Shown here: one piece after another, positions 1 to 11,512 of the stretch | Layout: every line of letters begins with the position of its first letter | How positions within the stretch are numbered: position 1 is the stretch's first letter | Origin: Micromonospora sp. WMMD1102 | GTDB lineage: Bacteria > Actinomycetota > Actinomycetes > Mycobacteriales > Micromonosporaceae | Direction: 5' to 3' | DNA length: 64,000 bases | NCBI RefSeq assembly: GCF_029626265.1 | Contig: NZ_JARUBN010000001.1 | Coordinates: 1,488,001 to 1,552,000 of the forward strand | The notes under the pieces: generated by a model | The model's database searches: none | What the model was told of the DNA's origin: nothing | What the model saw: the letters and a program-made list of their open reading frames with translations, nothing else | Position numbers and translations under genes: made by a program

Positions 1-133
1 CAACACCCAGCCGGCGCTCTACCGGCTGGTGATCGCCGGGTCGCTGGTGTCGATCATTCCGCTGGTGGCGCTCTTCCTGTCGCTGCAACGCTACTGGCGG
101 ATCGACCTGCTCTCCGGCGCGACCAAGGCGTGA
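1..133 (+). CDS. Carbohydrate ABC transporter permease, C-terminal fragment
   Basis: The window opens inside a gene; 44 codons are readable from base 2 to the TGA at 131-133. The peptide has one hydrophobic segment (IAGSLVSIIPLVALFLSLQ) followed by QRYWRIDLLSGATKA. That is the usual ending of MalG/MsmG-type sugar ABC permeases (last membrane helix, then a short tail with a 'Q+YW..G+..GA+K' pattern). It would form the membrane channel of a sugar importer. A LacI regulator follows about 90 bases later on the same strand, which fits a sugar-uptake operon. The substrate cannot be told from this fragment. Confidence 0.75.
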   Translation, partial: NTQPALYRLVIAGSLVSIIPLVALFLSLQRYWRIDLLSGATKA

Positions 134-223
134 CGGGGCGTGGCGGCGGGCGACGGGGCGGGGGCGAGCCGTGTCACAAGCTCCGGTGCCGCCGCCGGGT
201 GCGGACGCAGGGACAATGACAGG

Positions 224-1252
224 GTGACCGCGCCTGACCGCAGCCGTACCCGCCGGACGAGGCCCCGCCCGACCATGGACGACGTGGCGGCGGTGGCCGG
301 GGTATCCCGGGGGACCGTCTCCCGGGTGCTCAACGGCGGGCACAACGTGAGCGGCCCCGCGCTGGAGGCCGTCCGCCGGGCGATCCGCAAGACCGGGTAC
401 GTGCTCAACCAGCACGCCCGGAGCCTGGTCACCCAGCGCTCGGACTCGGTCGCCTTCATCCTCTCCGAGCCGCAGGACCGGCTCTTCGAGGACCCGAACT
501 TCAACATCCTGCTCCGGGGCTGCACCCAGGAGCTGGCCGAGCACGACATCACCCTGCTGCTGACCATCGCCGGCACCTCCGAGGACCGCAAGCGGGTCGG
601 CCGGTACGTCACCGCCGGGCACGTGGACGGGGCACTGGTGATCTCCACCCACGCCGGCAGCCCGCTGCTGGACGAGCTGGACGCCCGGGGGCTGCCCTTC
701 GTCGCCGTCGGCCGCCCGCTCGGCTGGGACCGCGAGGTCAGCTACGTCGCCGCCGACGACCGGGGCGGAGCCCGGCAGATGGTCAGCTATCTGCGCTCCC
801 GGGGACACCGGACCATCGGCACCATCACCGGCCCGCTGGACACCTCGGGTGGCGTCGACCGGCTCGCCGGCTACCACGACGTGCTCGGCGAGACCGACCC
901 CCGGCTGGTGGTGGCCGGCGACTACACCTCGGACGGCGGCGAGGCGGCGATGGAACGGCTGCTGCGCCAGGCGCCCGAACTGGACGCCGTCTTCGTCAGC
1001 TCCGACCTGATGGCCACCGGCGCGATCGCCGCGCTGCACCGGGCCGGCAGACGGGTACCCGAGGACGTCGCCGTCGGCGGCTTCGACGACTCCAAGGTCG
1101 CCAGCACCTCGGTACCCCGGCTGACCACGATCCGGCAGCCGTGGGCCCGGATCAGCGCCGAGATGGTCCGGCTGCTCCTGGGCCACCTGGCCGGCGACTC
1201 GCACGCCGCGGTCATCCTCCCCACCGAGCTGGTGGTCCGGGAGTCCGCGTAA
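224..1252 (+). CDS. LacI-family transcriptional regulator
   Basis: A 342-residue LacI/GalR repressor. The N-terminal helix-turn-helix and hinge are clear (TMDDVAAVAGVSRGTVSRVLNG, read as two pieces: MDDVAAVAGVS, then RGTVSRVLNGG). A periplasmic-binding-like effector domain follows, with typical DGALVIS, FVAVGRP, GGARQMVSYL and DAVFVSSDLMATGA motifs and a conserved end (TTIRQPWARISAEMVRLLLGHL). It probably controls the sugar transporter whose last gene lies just upstream. The GTG at 224 was chosen for family length (about 330-345 residues). An ATG at 275, just before the helix-turn-helix, is the main alternative, and a GTG at 140 would add a low-complexity leader. Ligand unknown. Confidence 0.85.
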   Translation: MTAPDRSRTRRTRPRPTMDDVAAVAGVSRGTVSRVLNGGHNVSGPALEAVRRAIRKTGYVLNQHARSLVTQRSDSVAFILSEPQDRLFEDPNFNILLRGCTQELAEHDITLLLTIAGTSEDRKRVGRYVTAGHVDGALVISTHAGSPLLDELDARGLPFVAVGRPLGWDREVSYVAADDRGGARQMVSYLRSRGHRTIGTITGPLDTSGGVDRLAGYHDVLGETDPRLVVAGDYTSDGGEAAMERLLRQAPELDAVFVSSDLMATGAIAALHRAGRRVPEDVAVGGFDDSKVASTSVPRLTTIRQPWARISAEMVRLLLGHLAGDSHAAVILPTELVVRESA

Positions 1253-1340
1253 CGACCGGGATGTCCGGACCTGCCCGGGGCGGGCACGGTGATCCGCCCG
1301 GTTCCGCGCTCGATGATCTGGCACGCTGGAAGGCGTGCTG

Positions 1341-2174
1341 ATGGTGCCGGTACGCCAGCTCGGAGAGGCCGAGCGCGGCGCGGTGGAGCGGATCCTCGAC
1401 CTCGACCCCTTCGCCGCCGCGCAGGTGGCCGAGCGGGTCGCCGCGAACGGCCTGTCCTGGTGGCGGGCCGACGGTCGGGTGCTCGGCTACGGCACCCGGG
1501 ACAACCTCGAGTCCGTCTGCTGGCTCGGCGGGCAGGTCACCCCGGTCTGCGCCGGCCGGCCGGCGATCGCCGCCTTCGCCGAGGCGCTCGGTGCCGAGGA
1601 ACGCACCTGCTCGTCGATCGTCGGGCGGGCCGACGGGGTGCTCGGGCTCTGGGAGCGGCTCTCCGGGCGGTGGGGACCGGCCCGGGACGTACGCCCGAAC
1701 CAGCCGCTGCTGATGACCGGCTCGGTGCCGCAGGTGGCGCCGGACCCGGAGGTACACCCGGTGCGCACCGGCGAGATCGACGCGCTGTTCCCGGCGGCGG
1801 TGGCGATGTACACCGAGGAGGTCGGCGTGTCGCCGCTGGCCGAGGATGGCGGGCGGGCGTACCGGCAGCGGGTGGCCGAGCTGGTCCGGGCCCGCCGGGC
1901 GTACGCCCGGATCGTCGACGGCCAGGTGGTCTTCAAGGCCGAACTGGCGGTCGTCACCCGGCGCACCGCGCAGATCCAGGGGGTCTGGGTCGATCCCGCC
2001 TGGCGGGGGCGGGGGATCGGCGTCGCCGCGATGGCGGCGGTGGTCCGGGACGCGCTGGCCCGGGTCGCCCCGACCGTCAGCCTCTACGTCAACGACTACA
2101 ACGTCCCGGCCCGCCGCGTCTACGAACGCTGCGGCTTCCGCTCGGTCGGCACCTTCGCGACCGTGCTGTTCTGA
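1341..2174 (+). CDS. GNAT acetyltransferase with N-terminal DUF4081 domain
   Basis: A protein of about 277 residues. The first half matches the DUF4081-type domain (LDLDPFAAAQVAERVA, WWRADGRVLGYGTRDNLESVCW). The second half is a GNAT fold with the acetyl-CoA loop GVWVDPAWRGRGIGVAAM and the closing VNDYNVPARRVYERCGFRSVGTF. It would transfer an acyl group from acetyl-CoA to an amine; the substrate is not predictable. In mycobacteria a protein of this build (Rv2867c) lies in the same chromosomal neighbourhood as map and the rimP cluster. The ATG at 1341 is preferred because GGAAGG lies 7-8 bases upstream; a GTG at 1335 is possible. Its last nine codons, including the stop, are copied in tandem downstream. 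Confidence 0.85.
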   Translation: MVPVRQLGEAERGAVERILDLDPFAAAQVAERVAANGLSWWRADGRVLGYGTRDNLESVCWLGGQVTPVCAGRPAIAAFAEALGAEERTCSSIVGRADGVLGLWERLSGRWGPARDVRPNQPLLMTGSVPQVAPDPEVHPVRTGEIDALFPAAVAMYTEEVGVSPLAEDGGRAYRQRVAELVRARRAYARIVDGQVVFKAELAVVTRRTAQIQGVWVDPAWRGRGIGVAAMAAVVRDALARVAPTVSLYVNDYNVPARRVYERCGFRSVGTFATVLF

Positions 2175-2230
2175 AGCACCTTCGCGACCGTGCTGTTCTG
2201 AGGCAGCTTCGCGACCGTGCTGTTCTCAGG
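2150..2230 (+). repeat. Three 27-bp tandem repeats spanning the GNAT stop codon
   Basis: Units at 2150-2176, 2177-2203 and 2204-2230 share the core TTCGCGACCGTGCTGTTCT. The first unit encodes the real C-terminus (TFATVLF-stop); the second repeats it in frame with its own TGA; in the third TGA has become TCA. A decayed fourth unit (24 bases) follows at about 2231-2254. The length is a multiple of three, so the copies keep the frame, but they lie outside the gene. Slipped-strand duplication of the gene end is the simplest origin. Confidence 0.85.
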
Positions 2231-2292
2231 CAGCTCTGCCGTGCTGATCCGAGGCACCCTCGCCGCCGCGCCGGTCCGGGCGGCGGAGGTGT

Positions 2293-4965
<2,673 letters not shown>

Positions 4966-5145
4966 GCGTCAGCCGCGACAGCAACCGCTGGCCTGTAGTC
5001 GGAGATCGACATACAGGCGCACGGTCAGGAACCAGACGTTGGTCATCGTCCGCTGACGATACGACGCCGGAGCCGGCAACGAAAGGACAGATCTTGGTGA
5101 GACGCCTTACAGCTCACCTGGGACGGCTGTCCGACAGGCCGGCTG

Positions 5146-5922
5146 TCATCCGGGGTACCTCTCCGGCGGCCCGCCCCCGGCACGGCCGGACGGCGCGGCG
5201 GGCGCCCGGGACGCGGCGGGCTCCCGGGCGAGTCCGAGGATGAGCCCGGCGGCCACCCCCCAGACGGCCAGGTCCAGCAGGAGCAGCCGCTCGACCGCAC
5301 CCGTCAGGACGCCCCGGCCGACCAGCAGCAGGGCCAGGCCGGCGACCGCCGACAGCGGCAGCGCGACAGCGGCGGCGACGACCGAGAGCCGGCGCAGCGC
5401 CGGGGCCGACCGGCCCGTCCCGACCGCGTCGTCCAGGGGCGGCGGGCCGCCGACCGGCCGCGTCCCGGCCACGCCCCGGGGCGCCGGGAACGGGAACAGG
5501 TCGCGCGGTGGTCCGGCCACGGCCAGCATCGCGAAGACCGTGCCCGCCACCGCTGCGATACTGGCACCGCCGTGCACCAGGTCGGCCAGGGTCACCCGGT
5601 CGAAGGGCGGCAACGGGCACTGGGCCCGGCAACTCACCCCGGCCGAGAGCGCCGTCGCGACCGCGCTCGCCAGAAGCAGCCCGGAGGCCAACCGCAGCCA
5701 GCGGGGCAGGGCCGCGCCGAGCAGTACCTGTCCGGCGGCGACGGCCAGCAGGCCGATCCGGTACGGCCACACCGTGCTGCTGCCCGAGGCGCCGGCCTCG
5801 CTGACGTACCCGCCGAGGTCCGGAGCCGGACCGGCGAACACCGCGACGGCCACCGCGACCGTGCCGACCAGCACGCAGGCCGCGGCGCCGAACGCGACGG
5901 CCGGCCGACTGACCGCCGTCAC
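5146..5922 (-). CDS. DUF998-like multi-pass membrane protein
   Basis: A 258-residue protein with about six hydrophobic helices: near residues 8-30, 51-70, 76-95, 115-135, then two in the C-terminal half around 175-200 and 210-230. A disordered Pro/Gly/Arg tail follows. The layout, a conserved GGYVSEAG..WPYR stretch after helix 1, and paired cysteines (CRAQC) between helices 3 and 4 suggest the DUF998 family. No enzymatic motif is seen. The start is a GTG at 5922, and a candidate minus-strand -10 (TAGGTT, near 6003-5998) lies in the divergent gap shared with the methyltransferase gene. Function unknown. Confidence 0.65.
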   Translation of the reverse strand: MTAVSRPAVAFGAAACVLVGTVAVAVAVFAGPAPDLGGYVSEAGASGSSTVWPYRIGLLAVAAGQVLLGAALPRWLRLASGLLLASAVATALSAGVSCRAQCPLPPFDRVTLADLVHGGASIAAVAGTVFAMLAVAGPPRDLFPFPAPRGVAGTRPVGGPPPLDDAVGTGRSAPALRRLSVVAAAVALPLSAVAGLALLLVGRGVLTGAVERLLLLDLAVWGVAAGLILGLAREPAASRAPAAPSGRAGGGPPERYPG

Positions 5923-6160
5923 CGCTGGGCGCCGGCCCCTCCGACGACCGGGCCATCGACGTCGGTCTCCCGGAGGACGTGTGCCTGCACCATGTGGCCA
6001 AACCTATCCCGCCGCCCGACAGCCGGTAGAGGATCCGTTGGGCAGGCCCTAAAGTGTGGGTCGATCACCACGACCCGCCGGGACGGTCGGCGCTGCCTGC
6101 CGGTGCGGTCGTGGCCGACCACAGCCCCTGGACGGGCCGGAGCGACGAGCTGAGGCGGAC

Positions 6161-6979
6161 ATGCGACTCCCGGACGGGCTACCCGCGGACATCGACCTGA
6201 CCCGACCCAGCGCCGCCCGGGTCTACGACTATTTCCTGGGCGGCGCGCACAACTTCGAGGTCGACCGGCAACTCGCCGAGCAGATCGCCGGGATGACGCC
6301 GAACCTGGCCGAGACGATGCGGGCCGGTCGGGCGTTCCTGCGCCGGGGCGTACGGATGCTGGTCGGCGAGGGCATCGACCAGTTCCTCGACATCGGCTCC
6401 GGCATCCCCACCGTCGGGAACGTGCACGAGGTCGCCCAGGCCGTCAACCCGCAGGCCCGGATCGTCTACGTCGACATCGACCCGGTGGCGGTGGCGCACA
6501 GCCGGTCGATCCTGGCCGGCAACGAGTACACCGGTGTGGTCCACGCGGACCTGCGGGAGCCGGAGCGAATCCTGGCCGAGGTCGGCAAGCTGGGCGTGCT
6601 CGACCTGGACCGGCCGGTCGCCGTACTGCTGGCCGGGGTGGTGCACTTCGTCCCGGACAGCGACGACCCGCACTCGATCCTGGCCACCCTGCGCGCCGCC
6701 ACCGTGCCCGGCAGCTATCTGCTGCTCTCCCACTCCACCCACGAGGAGCAGCCGCCGGAGATGCTGGACGCGCAACGCCTCTCCGCCCGGACGGCGACCG
6801 AGATCACGCTCCGCTCCCGGGCCGAGATCGCCGCCTTCTTCGGTGACTTCACGCTCGTCGAGCCGGGCCTGGTGCACATGCCGCTGTGGCGGCCCGACGA
6901 CCCCGCCGACCCGGGGGAGCACCCGGAGCGGCTCGGCGCGTTCGGCGGCGTGGGCCGGCACGACCGGGGCGCGGGCTAG
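6161..6979 (+). CDS. S-adenosylmethionine-dependent methyltransferase, DUF574 family
   Basis: A 272-residue protein typical of the actinobacterial DUF574 ('S-adenosyl methyltransferase') family. It has the diagnostic start IDLTRPSAARVYDYFLGGAHNF and glycine motif I FLDIGSGIPTVGNVHEV. The acidic residues VYVDIDPVAVAHS bind the SAM ribose, and DLREP follows. The family is strongly expanded in actinomycetes, and substrates are mostly unknown. The ATG at 6161 was chosen over upstream in-frame codons because the conserved N-terminus starts there. The gene ends 2 bases before the GTG of the c-di-GMP protein, so the two are very likely co-transcribed. A TAAAGT at 6050-6055 could be its -10. Confidence 0.9.
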   Translation: MRLPDGLPADIDLTRPSAARVYDYFLGGAHNFEVDRQLAEQIAGMTPNLAETMRAGRAFLRRGVRMLVGEGIDQFLDIGSGIPTVGNVHEVAQAVNPQARIVYVDIDPVAVAHSRSILAGNEYTGVVHADLREPERILAEVGKLGVLDLDRPVAVLLAGVVHFVPDSDDPHSILATLRAATVPGSYLLLSHSTHEEQPPEMLDAQRLSARTATEITLRSRAEIAAFFGDFTLVEPGLVHMPLWRPDDPADPGEHPERLGAFGGVGRHDRGAG

Positions 6980-6981
6980 CG

Positions 6982-9402
6982 GTGTCGACCCCCGTCACCG
7001 GAGCCGCTGGGGACGAGTCGCCGGTCGCCACCGCCGTCCCGGAGACCGCGCACCCCGGCGACCCGCAACCCGCGCCGTCCGGCGGCTCGGAGATCGTGCA
7101 CCCCGTCGAGCCGCAGCCCGCGCCGTCCGGCGGCTCGGAGATCGTGCGTGCCGGCCACGGGGAGTCCCGGCACCCCGGCCCCCCGGAACCCGCGCACGCC
7201 GCGGATTCCGGGCACCCCGAGGGCTCCGCGCCGCCCGGATCCGGGTTCGACCGTTCCGGGGCGCAGCGGTACGCGCGACGCTGGGCCCGGGAGGTGTCCG
7301 ACCGCGGTTTCGTGTCGACGAGCACCGCCGAGACCGAGCGGCTGCTGCTGGCCAAGACCGTACGGCTGGCCCGGGCGGTACTCGCCGAACCGTTCAGCGC
7401 GCAGCCCGGGTACGACACCGGCCGGTCCCTGGTCGAAGCCCACCTGGCCGAGCCGGACATGCTGGACTGGTCGGTACGCGCCCTCGGCGAGCAGTTCCGC
7501 CCGCTCGTGCTGCCCACCCTGCCCGAGCCGGCGGCGGCGACCCGGATCGCCGCCCTCCAGGGTGCCCTGTCGGCCGGATTCGCCGGCGCGCTGCGCGAAC
7601 GCACCCTGCACCAGCAGGAGCGGATCGCCCGAGCCGCCTGGGAGGCCCGGAACGAGGTCGAGCGGGCCCTGCGGGACAGCGAGGCACGGTTCCGGGCGGT
7701 CTTCGTCGACGCGGCGATCGGGATCGGCATCGCCGACATCGACGGTCAGGTCATCGAGGTGAACCGGGCCTTCGCCGAGCTGCTCGGCTACTCGGTCGCC
7801 GAACTGCGGCAGATCAACGTGGCCGCACTGTTCCACCCCGACGACGCGGCCGGGATGTGGGAACTGTACCAGGAGCTGATCGAGGGCAAGCGGGACGCCG
7901 TACGGGTGGAGAAGCGCTACTACCGCAAGGACGGCAGCGCGGTCTGGACGGACCTCGCCGTCTCGCTGATCCGGCACGACGACGGGCGGCCCCGGTTCAC
8001 CGTGGCGATGGTGGAGGACATCACCGAACGGCACCGGTTGCAGCAGCGGCTGCGTTACCAGGCGTCGCACGACCCGCTGACCGGGCTGCCGAACCGTACC
8101 CTCTTCTTCGACCGGCTCGGCGAGGTCTTCGCGGCCGGCGGGCCGGACGACCGGGTCGGGATCTGCTTCCTCGACCTCGACGGCTTCAAGGCGGTGAACG
8201 ACAGCCTCGGCCACGACCTCGGGGACAACCTGCTGGTCACGGTGGCCCGGCGGCTGGCCGACTGCGTCGCCGGGCAGGGACACCTGGTGGCCCGGATGGG
8301 CGGCGACGAGTTCGTGATCCTGCTCGACCACGACGCCGGCTGCCGGGCGGTCAAGGCGGTGGCCGACCTCGCGCTGGCGGCGGTCGCCGAGCCGGTGCAG
8401 ATCGGCAAGCACCGGCTCTCGGTGTCGGCGAGCATCGGCGTCGTCTCCGGGCCGCTCGGCACCACCTCGGTCGCCGAACTGATGCGGGCCGCCGACGTGA
8501 CCCTCTACTGGGCCAAGGCCGAGGGCCGGAACCGGTGGGTGAGCTACGACCCGGCCCGGCGGGCCCGGGAGAAGACCCGGTCCGCTCTGGTCGCCGGCAT
8601 GTCGGCGGGACTCCGGCGGGACGAGTTCACCATCGAGTACCAGCCGATCGTGACCCTGGCCGACGAGACCATCTGCGCGGTGGAGGCGCTGGTCCGGTGG
8701 CAGCATCCCGAGCTGGGCCTGCTCGGCCCGGACGAGTTCATCGGGCTGGCCGAGGAGACCGGGCTGATCGTCGAACTCGGCCGCTGGGTGCTGACCCGGG
8801 CCTGCGAGGCGGCCAGCCGCTGGTACCGGGAGTTCCCCGACGCCCGACTGGTGGTCAGCGTGAACCTGGCCGCCCGGCAGGCCCGCGACCAGGCCGTCGT
8901 CGGCACGGTCTCGGAGGTGCTGCGGCAGACCGGCCTCCCGGCCGACCTGCTGCAACTCGAACTGACCGAGAGCGCGGTGATGGCCACCGCGGGCGAGCCG
9001 CTGCCCGCGCTGCGCCGGCTGGCCGCCCTCGGGGTACGGCTGGCGATCGACGACTTCGGCACCGGGTACTCCAACCTGGCGTACCTGCGCCGGCTGCCGA
9101 TCCACAATCTCAAGCTCGCCGGCCCGTTCGTCGAGGGAATCCGGTCCAGCGACCGGCAGGGCCTGGTGGACGGGCGGATCGTGGACGCGCTGGTGCGGCT
9201 GGCCCACGCCCTCGGGTTGACGGTCACCGCCGAGGCGGTGGAGACGCTCGGCCAGGCCGACCAGCTCCGGGCGTTGGGCTGCGACGCCGCCCAGGGCCGC
9301 TACTTCGCCGCGCCGTCGGCGGAGGGCCAGATCGCCAAGTGGCTCACCGCCCGGGCCGAGCGGCGCCGGGACGGCCTCCCCACCGGGGACCGCACGGCCT
9401 GA
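6982..9402 (+). CDS. PAS-GGDEF-EAL bifunctional c-di-GMP signalling protein
   Basis: An 806-residue cytoplasmic protein. Residues 1-90 are Pro/Gly-rich with a 16-residue tandem repeat (PQPAPSGGSEIV...). A helical domain runs to about 225, and a PAS domain (FRAVFVDAAIGIGIADIDG) spans about 232-355. The diguanylate cyclase domain follows with the intact active site RMGGDEFVILL, then an EAL phosphodiesterase domain with intact EALVRW, ENLELTES-type (LELTESAVM) and DDFGTGYSNL motifs. Both catalytic sites look competent, so it may make and degrade cyclic di-GMP, with PAS sensing a small ligand or redox state. The GTG start sits 2 bases after the methyltransferase stop. No membrane segment is seen. 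Confidence 0.93.
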   Translation: MSTPVTGAAGDESPVATAVPETAHPGDPQPAPSGGSEIVHPVEPQPAPSGGSEIVRAGHGESRHPGPPEPAHAADSGHPEGSAPPGSGFDRSGAQRYARRWAREVSDRGFVSTSTAETERLLLAKTVRLARAVLAEPFSAQPGYDTGRSLVEAHLAEPDMLDWSVRALGEQFRPLVLPTLPEPAAATRIAALQGALSAGFAGALRERTLHQQERIARAAWEARNEVERALRDSEARFRAVFVDAAIGIGIADIDGQVIEVNRAFAELLGYSVAELRQINVAALFHPDDAAGMWELYQELIEGKRDAVRVEKRYYRKDGSAVWTDLAVSLIRHDDGRPRFTVAMVEDITERHRLQQRLRYQASHDPLTGLPNRTLFFDRLGEVFAAGGPDDRVGICFLDLDGFKAVNDSLGHDLGDNLLVTVARRLADCVAGQGHLVARMGGDEFVILLDHDAGCRAVKAVADLALAAVAEPVQIGKHRLSVSASIGVVSGPLGTTSVAELMRAADVTLYWAKAEGRNRWVSYDPARRAREKTRSALVAGMSAGLRRDEFTIEYQPIVTLADETICAVEALVRWQHPELGLLGPDEFIGLAEETGLIVELGRWVLTRACEAASRWYREFPDARLVVSVNLAARQARDQAVVGTVSEVLRQTGLPADLLQLELTESAVMATAGEPLPALRRLAALGVRLAIDDFGTGYSNLAYLRRLPIHNLKLAGPFVEGIRSSDRQGLVDGRIVDALVRLAHALGLTVTAEAVETLGQADQLRALGCDAAQGRYFAAPSAEGQIAKWLTARAERRRDGLPTGDRTA

Positions 9403-9504
9403 CGTCCGCGCCGCCCGACCTGACGCCGGGTGGCTGCCCGAGCCGAGGCCGGGTGGCGGATGCGGCGGGACCGGTGCCGGTAGGGCAGTCTGGGAGGCGT
9501 GGAC

Positions 9505-10002
9505 ATGACCGAGACCGAGTCAGTGGTGACCCTGCTCTGTGGCGTGACGATCCTGGTCGGCGTCTGCGGGGTGATCGTGCCGATCATCCCGGGGCTGATT
9601 CTGTGCTGGCTGGGTGTACTGGTCTGGTCGTTCTTCGGCGACGGCGAGGGCTTCGGCCGCTGGGTGGTACTCGGCCTGGCCACCGTGATCGCGGCGCTCG
9701 GCACCATCGTCAAGTACCTCTGGCCGGGGCGGAACCTGAAGCGCAGCGGGGTGCCGACGATGTCCCTGCTCGCCGGGGGCGTACTGGGGCTGGTCGGGTT
9801 CTTCGTGGTGCCGGTGGTCGGGTTGGTGCTCGGCTTCGTACTCGGGCTCTGGCTCGCCGAGCTGGCCCGGCTCGGGGACGCGAAGCAGGCGTGGCCGTCC
9901 ACCCGGCACGCCCTGTCCGCGGTCGGGTTGGCCCTGCTGGTCGAGTTGGCGGCGGCGCTCGGCATCACCGGTGTCTGGCTGATCGGCCTCGTCCTCACCT
10001 GA
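9505..10002 (+). CDS. DUF456 family membrane protein
   Basis: A protein of about 165 residues made of four to five hydrophobic helices. The glycine-zipper pattern GVIVPIIPGLILCWLGVLVW and repeated GxxxG stretches (LLAGGVLGLVGFFVVPVVGLVLG) are characteristic of DUF456. No catalytic residues are seen and the role is unknown. GGGAGG at 9492-9497 is 7 bases before ATG 9505, which favours this start over the GTG at 9499. The gene stands alone, about 100 bases after the c-di-GMP gene. Confidence 0.8.
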   Translation: MTETESVVTLLCGVTILVGVCGVIVPIIPGLILCWLGVLVWSFFGDGEGFGRWVVLGLATVIAALGTIVKYLWPGRNLKRSGVPTMSLLAGGVLGLVGFFVVPVVGLVLGFVLGLWLAELARLGDAKQAWPSTRHALSAVGLALLVELAAALGITGVWLIGLVLT

Positions 10003-10135
10003 CCCGGCACCACGTCACCGGGCCGCCGGCCACTGTGGGGGCTGTGTCGTGGTGCGGCGGCGCGGGGCGGGCGTTGGCACGACAGGCGTCGTACCCGGTG
10101 AGAGAGGTGACCGCGCCCCGCGCCGCCGCGGGAAG

Positions 10136-10222
10136 CCGGGTCTTCCGAGAACCCGGCGTCGGGCTCCTGCCGTGGAGCCCGTCAGGTCCGGCTGGGCCGG
10201 ACCGGCGCGCGGGATCGCGCGC
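10136..10222. other. Four consecutive hairpins in a 397-bp convergent intergenic region
   Basis: The gap 10003-10399 lies between convergent genes and holds no convincing gene. It contains four adjacent inverted repeats: 10136-10141/10151-10156 (CCGGGT), 10161-10167/10174-10180 (GGGCTCC, 6-base loop), 10185-10191/10197-10203 (GGTCCGG, 5-base loop) and 10205-10210/10217-10222 (GCGCGC). They could be a two-way terminator cluster or a folded RNA. The rest of the gap (10223-10399) is less G+C-rich near 10310-10360, with no clear motif. Confidence 0.5.
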
Positions 10223-10399
10223 GAAGCCGTCCGGTCAGGCCAGCGACCCGGCGCGCCGACGTCGACATCGACGGCACCCGGTGTGCGATTCCTGCCCTGT
10301 CACGCCTTGAATCATGCCGACGTAACAGCAGGTCGGCAACGTAATTACCGGTGTCGACCTCCACCGGGCCGGGGCGGCCGGGTCGCGGTCAGCCGAGCG

Positions 10400-11512
10400 T
10401 CAGCCGAGTGTGATGTCCAGTTCGGGTACGTGCTCGGTGCCGGCGGCGAGTACGTCCCCGGTGAGCCCCGGCGGCAGTCCGGCGCCGGCCGCCAGCCGGT
10501 GCACGGCGGCCTGCTGCCCGCCGAGCAGCTCCACGGCCCTGCCGAGCAGCGACGGCTGTTCGCGCGGGCCGAGGTCGCCCGGCTCCGGGAAGCCCCACTG
10601 GGCGAGCAGCGCCATCCCGCGCCGGTAGGTGTGCTCCCGGTAGACGCCGAGGTCGTGCCCCCGGTAGACCAGGGCCTTCAGGCTCATCCCCCAGCGGCGC
10701 TTGAGCTCGTGCAGCCGGTCGAAGTCGAGCCGGGGCGGCAGTTCGTCGCGCAGCGCCACGCTCGGGGCCAGGAACTCAGAGGCGAACGCGGTGGCCTGCC
10801 GTTCCAGCAGTTGACTGCCCGGCTCGGCGTCGTGGTGCATCAGCAGGTGGCCCAACTCGTGCGCGGCGTCCATCCGGGACCGGGCGTGGTCGTCCTTGCC
10901 CGGGTTGAGGAAGACGAACGGACGCTGGCCGTACCAGTGTGAGAAGGCGTCGACCCGCTCGGAGACGTCCGGCAGGGCCAGCACGATCACCCCGGCGGAT
11001 TCCAGCAGCCGCACCACGTGCGGTACCGGGGCGGCACCGAGGCCGAACGCCTCCCGGGCGGTGCCGGCGGCGGCGCGTACCTCGGCCGGGCCGATCGGCT
11101 CGGCCAGCTCCAGGTGCGGCAGCCGCAGCCGGGGGAGCCGGAGCTGGCGTTCGACCACCTCCACCACCCGCCAGGCGAGTTCGCCGAACGCCTCCGCCTG
11201 GTCCCGTTCGGCCTGGCTTGTCGTGCGGAGGCTGCGGAAGTGTGCCTGCCCGGAGGTGACCGGGACGGAGAAGCCGGCGGCGAAGAACTCGACCGGCATC
11301 GAGAGCGCCAGGGCCAGCCGGGCCAGCGTCGCCGCCGACGGGCGGGCCTGGCCCAGCTCGTACTGGCTGACCGCCGCCGCCGTGACCCCGACCTGCCGGG
11401 CCAGCTCGTTCTTGCGTATCCGCCGCCACCTACGGGCCAGGGCCAGGGCGTGCGGCGCGAACGCGGCGGCGGCCGCGGCGGCGGGTACCGGCGGGCGGAG
11501 CCGACCCGTCAC
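10400..11512 (-). CDS. XRE helix-turn-helix / ImmA-IrrE metallopeptidase
   Basis: A 370-residue two-domain protein. The N-terminal Cro/CI-type helix-turn-helix spans about 30-75 (RKNELARQVGVTAAAVSQYE, then LGQARPSAATLARLALAL). A COG2856/ImmA-IrrE zinc peptidase domain has the HELGH active site (DAAHELGHLLMHH) near residue 217. Proteins of this type cleave or relieve phage-type and stress repressors. The GTG start at 11512 overlaps the stop of the upstream gene by 4 bases, so the pair is translationally coupled, a layout often seen in regulator/effector or toxin-antitoxin pairs. What it cleaves is unknown; its own helix-turn-helix suggests autoregulation. Confidence 0.88.
   Translation of the reverse strand: MTGRLRPPVPAAAAAAAFAPHALALARRWRRIRKNELARQVGVTAAAVSQYELGQARPSAATLARLALALSMPVEFFAAGFSVPVTSGQAHFRSLRTTSQAERDQAEAFGELAWRVVEVVERQLRLPRLRLPHLELAEPIGPAEVRAAAGTAREAFGLGAAPVPHVVRLLESAGVIVLALPDVSERVDAFSHWYGQRPFVFLNPGKDDHARSRMDAAHELGHLLMHHDAEPGSQLLERQATAFASEFLAPSVALRDELPPRLDFDRLHELKRRWGMSLKALVYRGHDLGVYREHTYRRGMALLAQWGFPEPGDLGPREQPSLLGRAVELLGGQQAAVHRLAAGAGLPPGLTGDVLAAGTEHVPELDITLG

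Noticed and set aside
10136..10222. Riboswitch (c-di-GMP or ydaO type) near the c-di-GMP gene
   Set aside because: Position is between convergent gene ends, and none of the conserved core sequences of those riboswitches is visible.
6534..10310. 1258-codon plus-strand frame across the methyltransferase and c-di-GMP genes
   Set aside because: Arg-rich shadow frame; the true frames hold GGDEF, EAL and SAM motifs.
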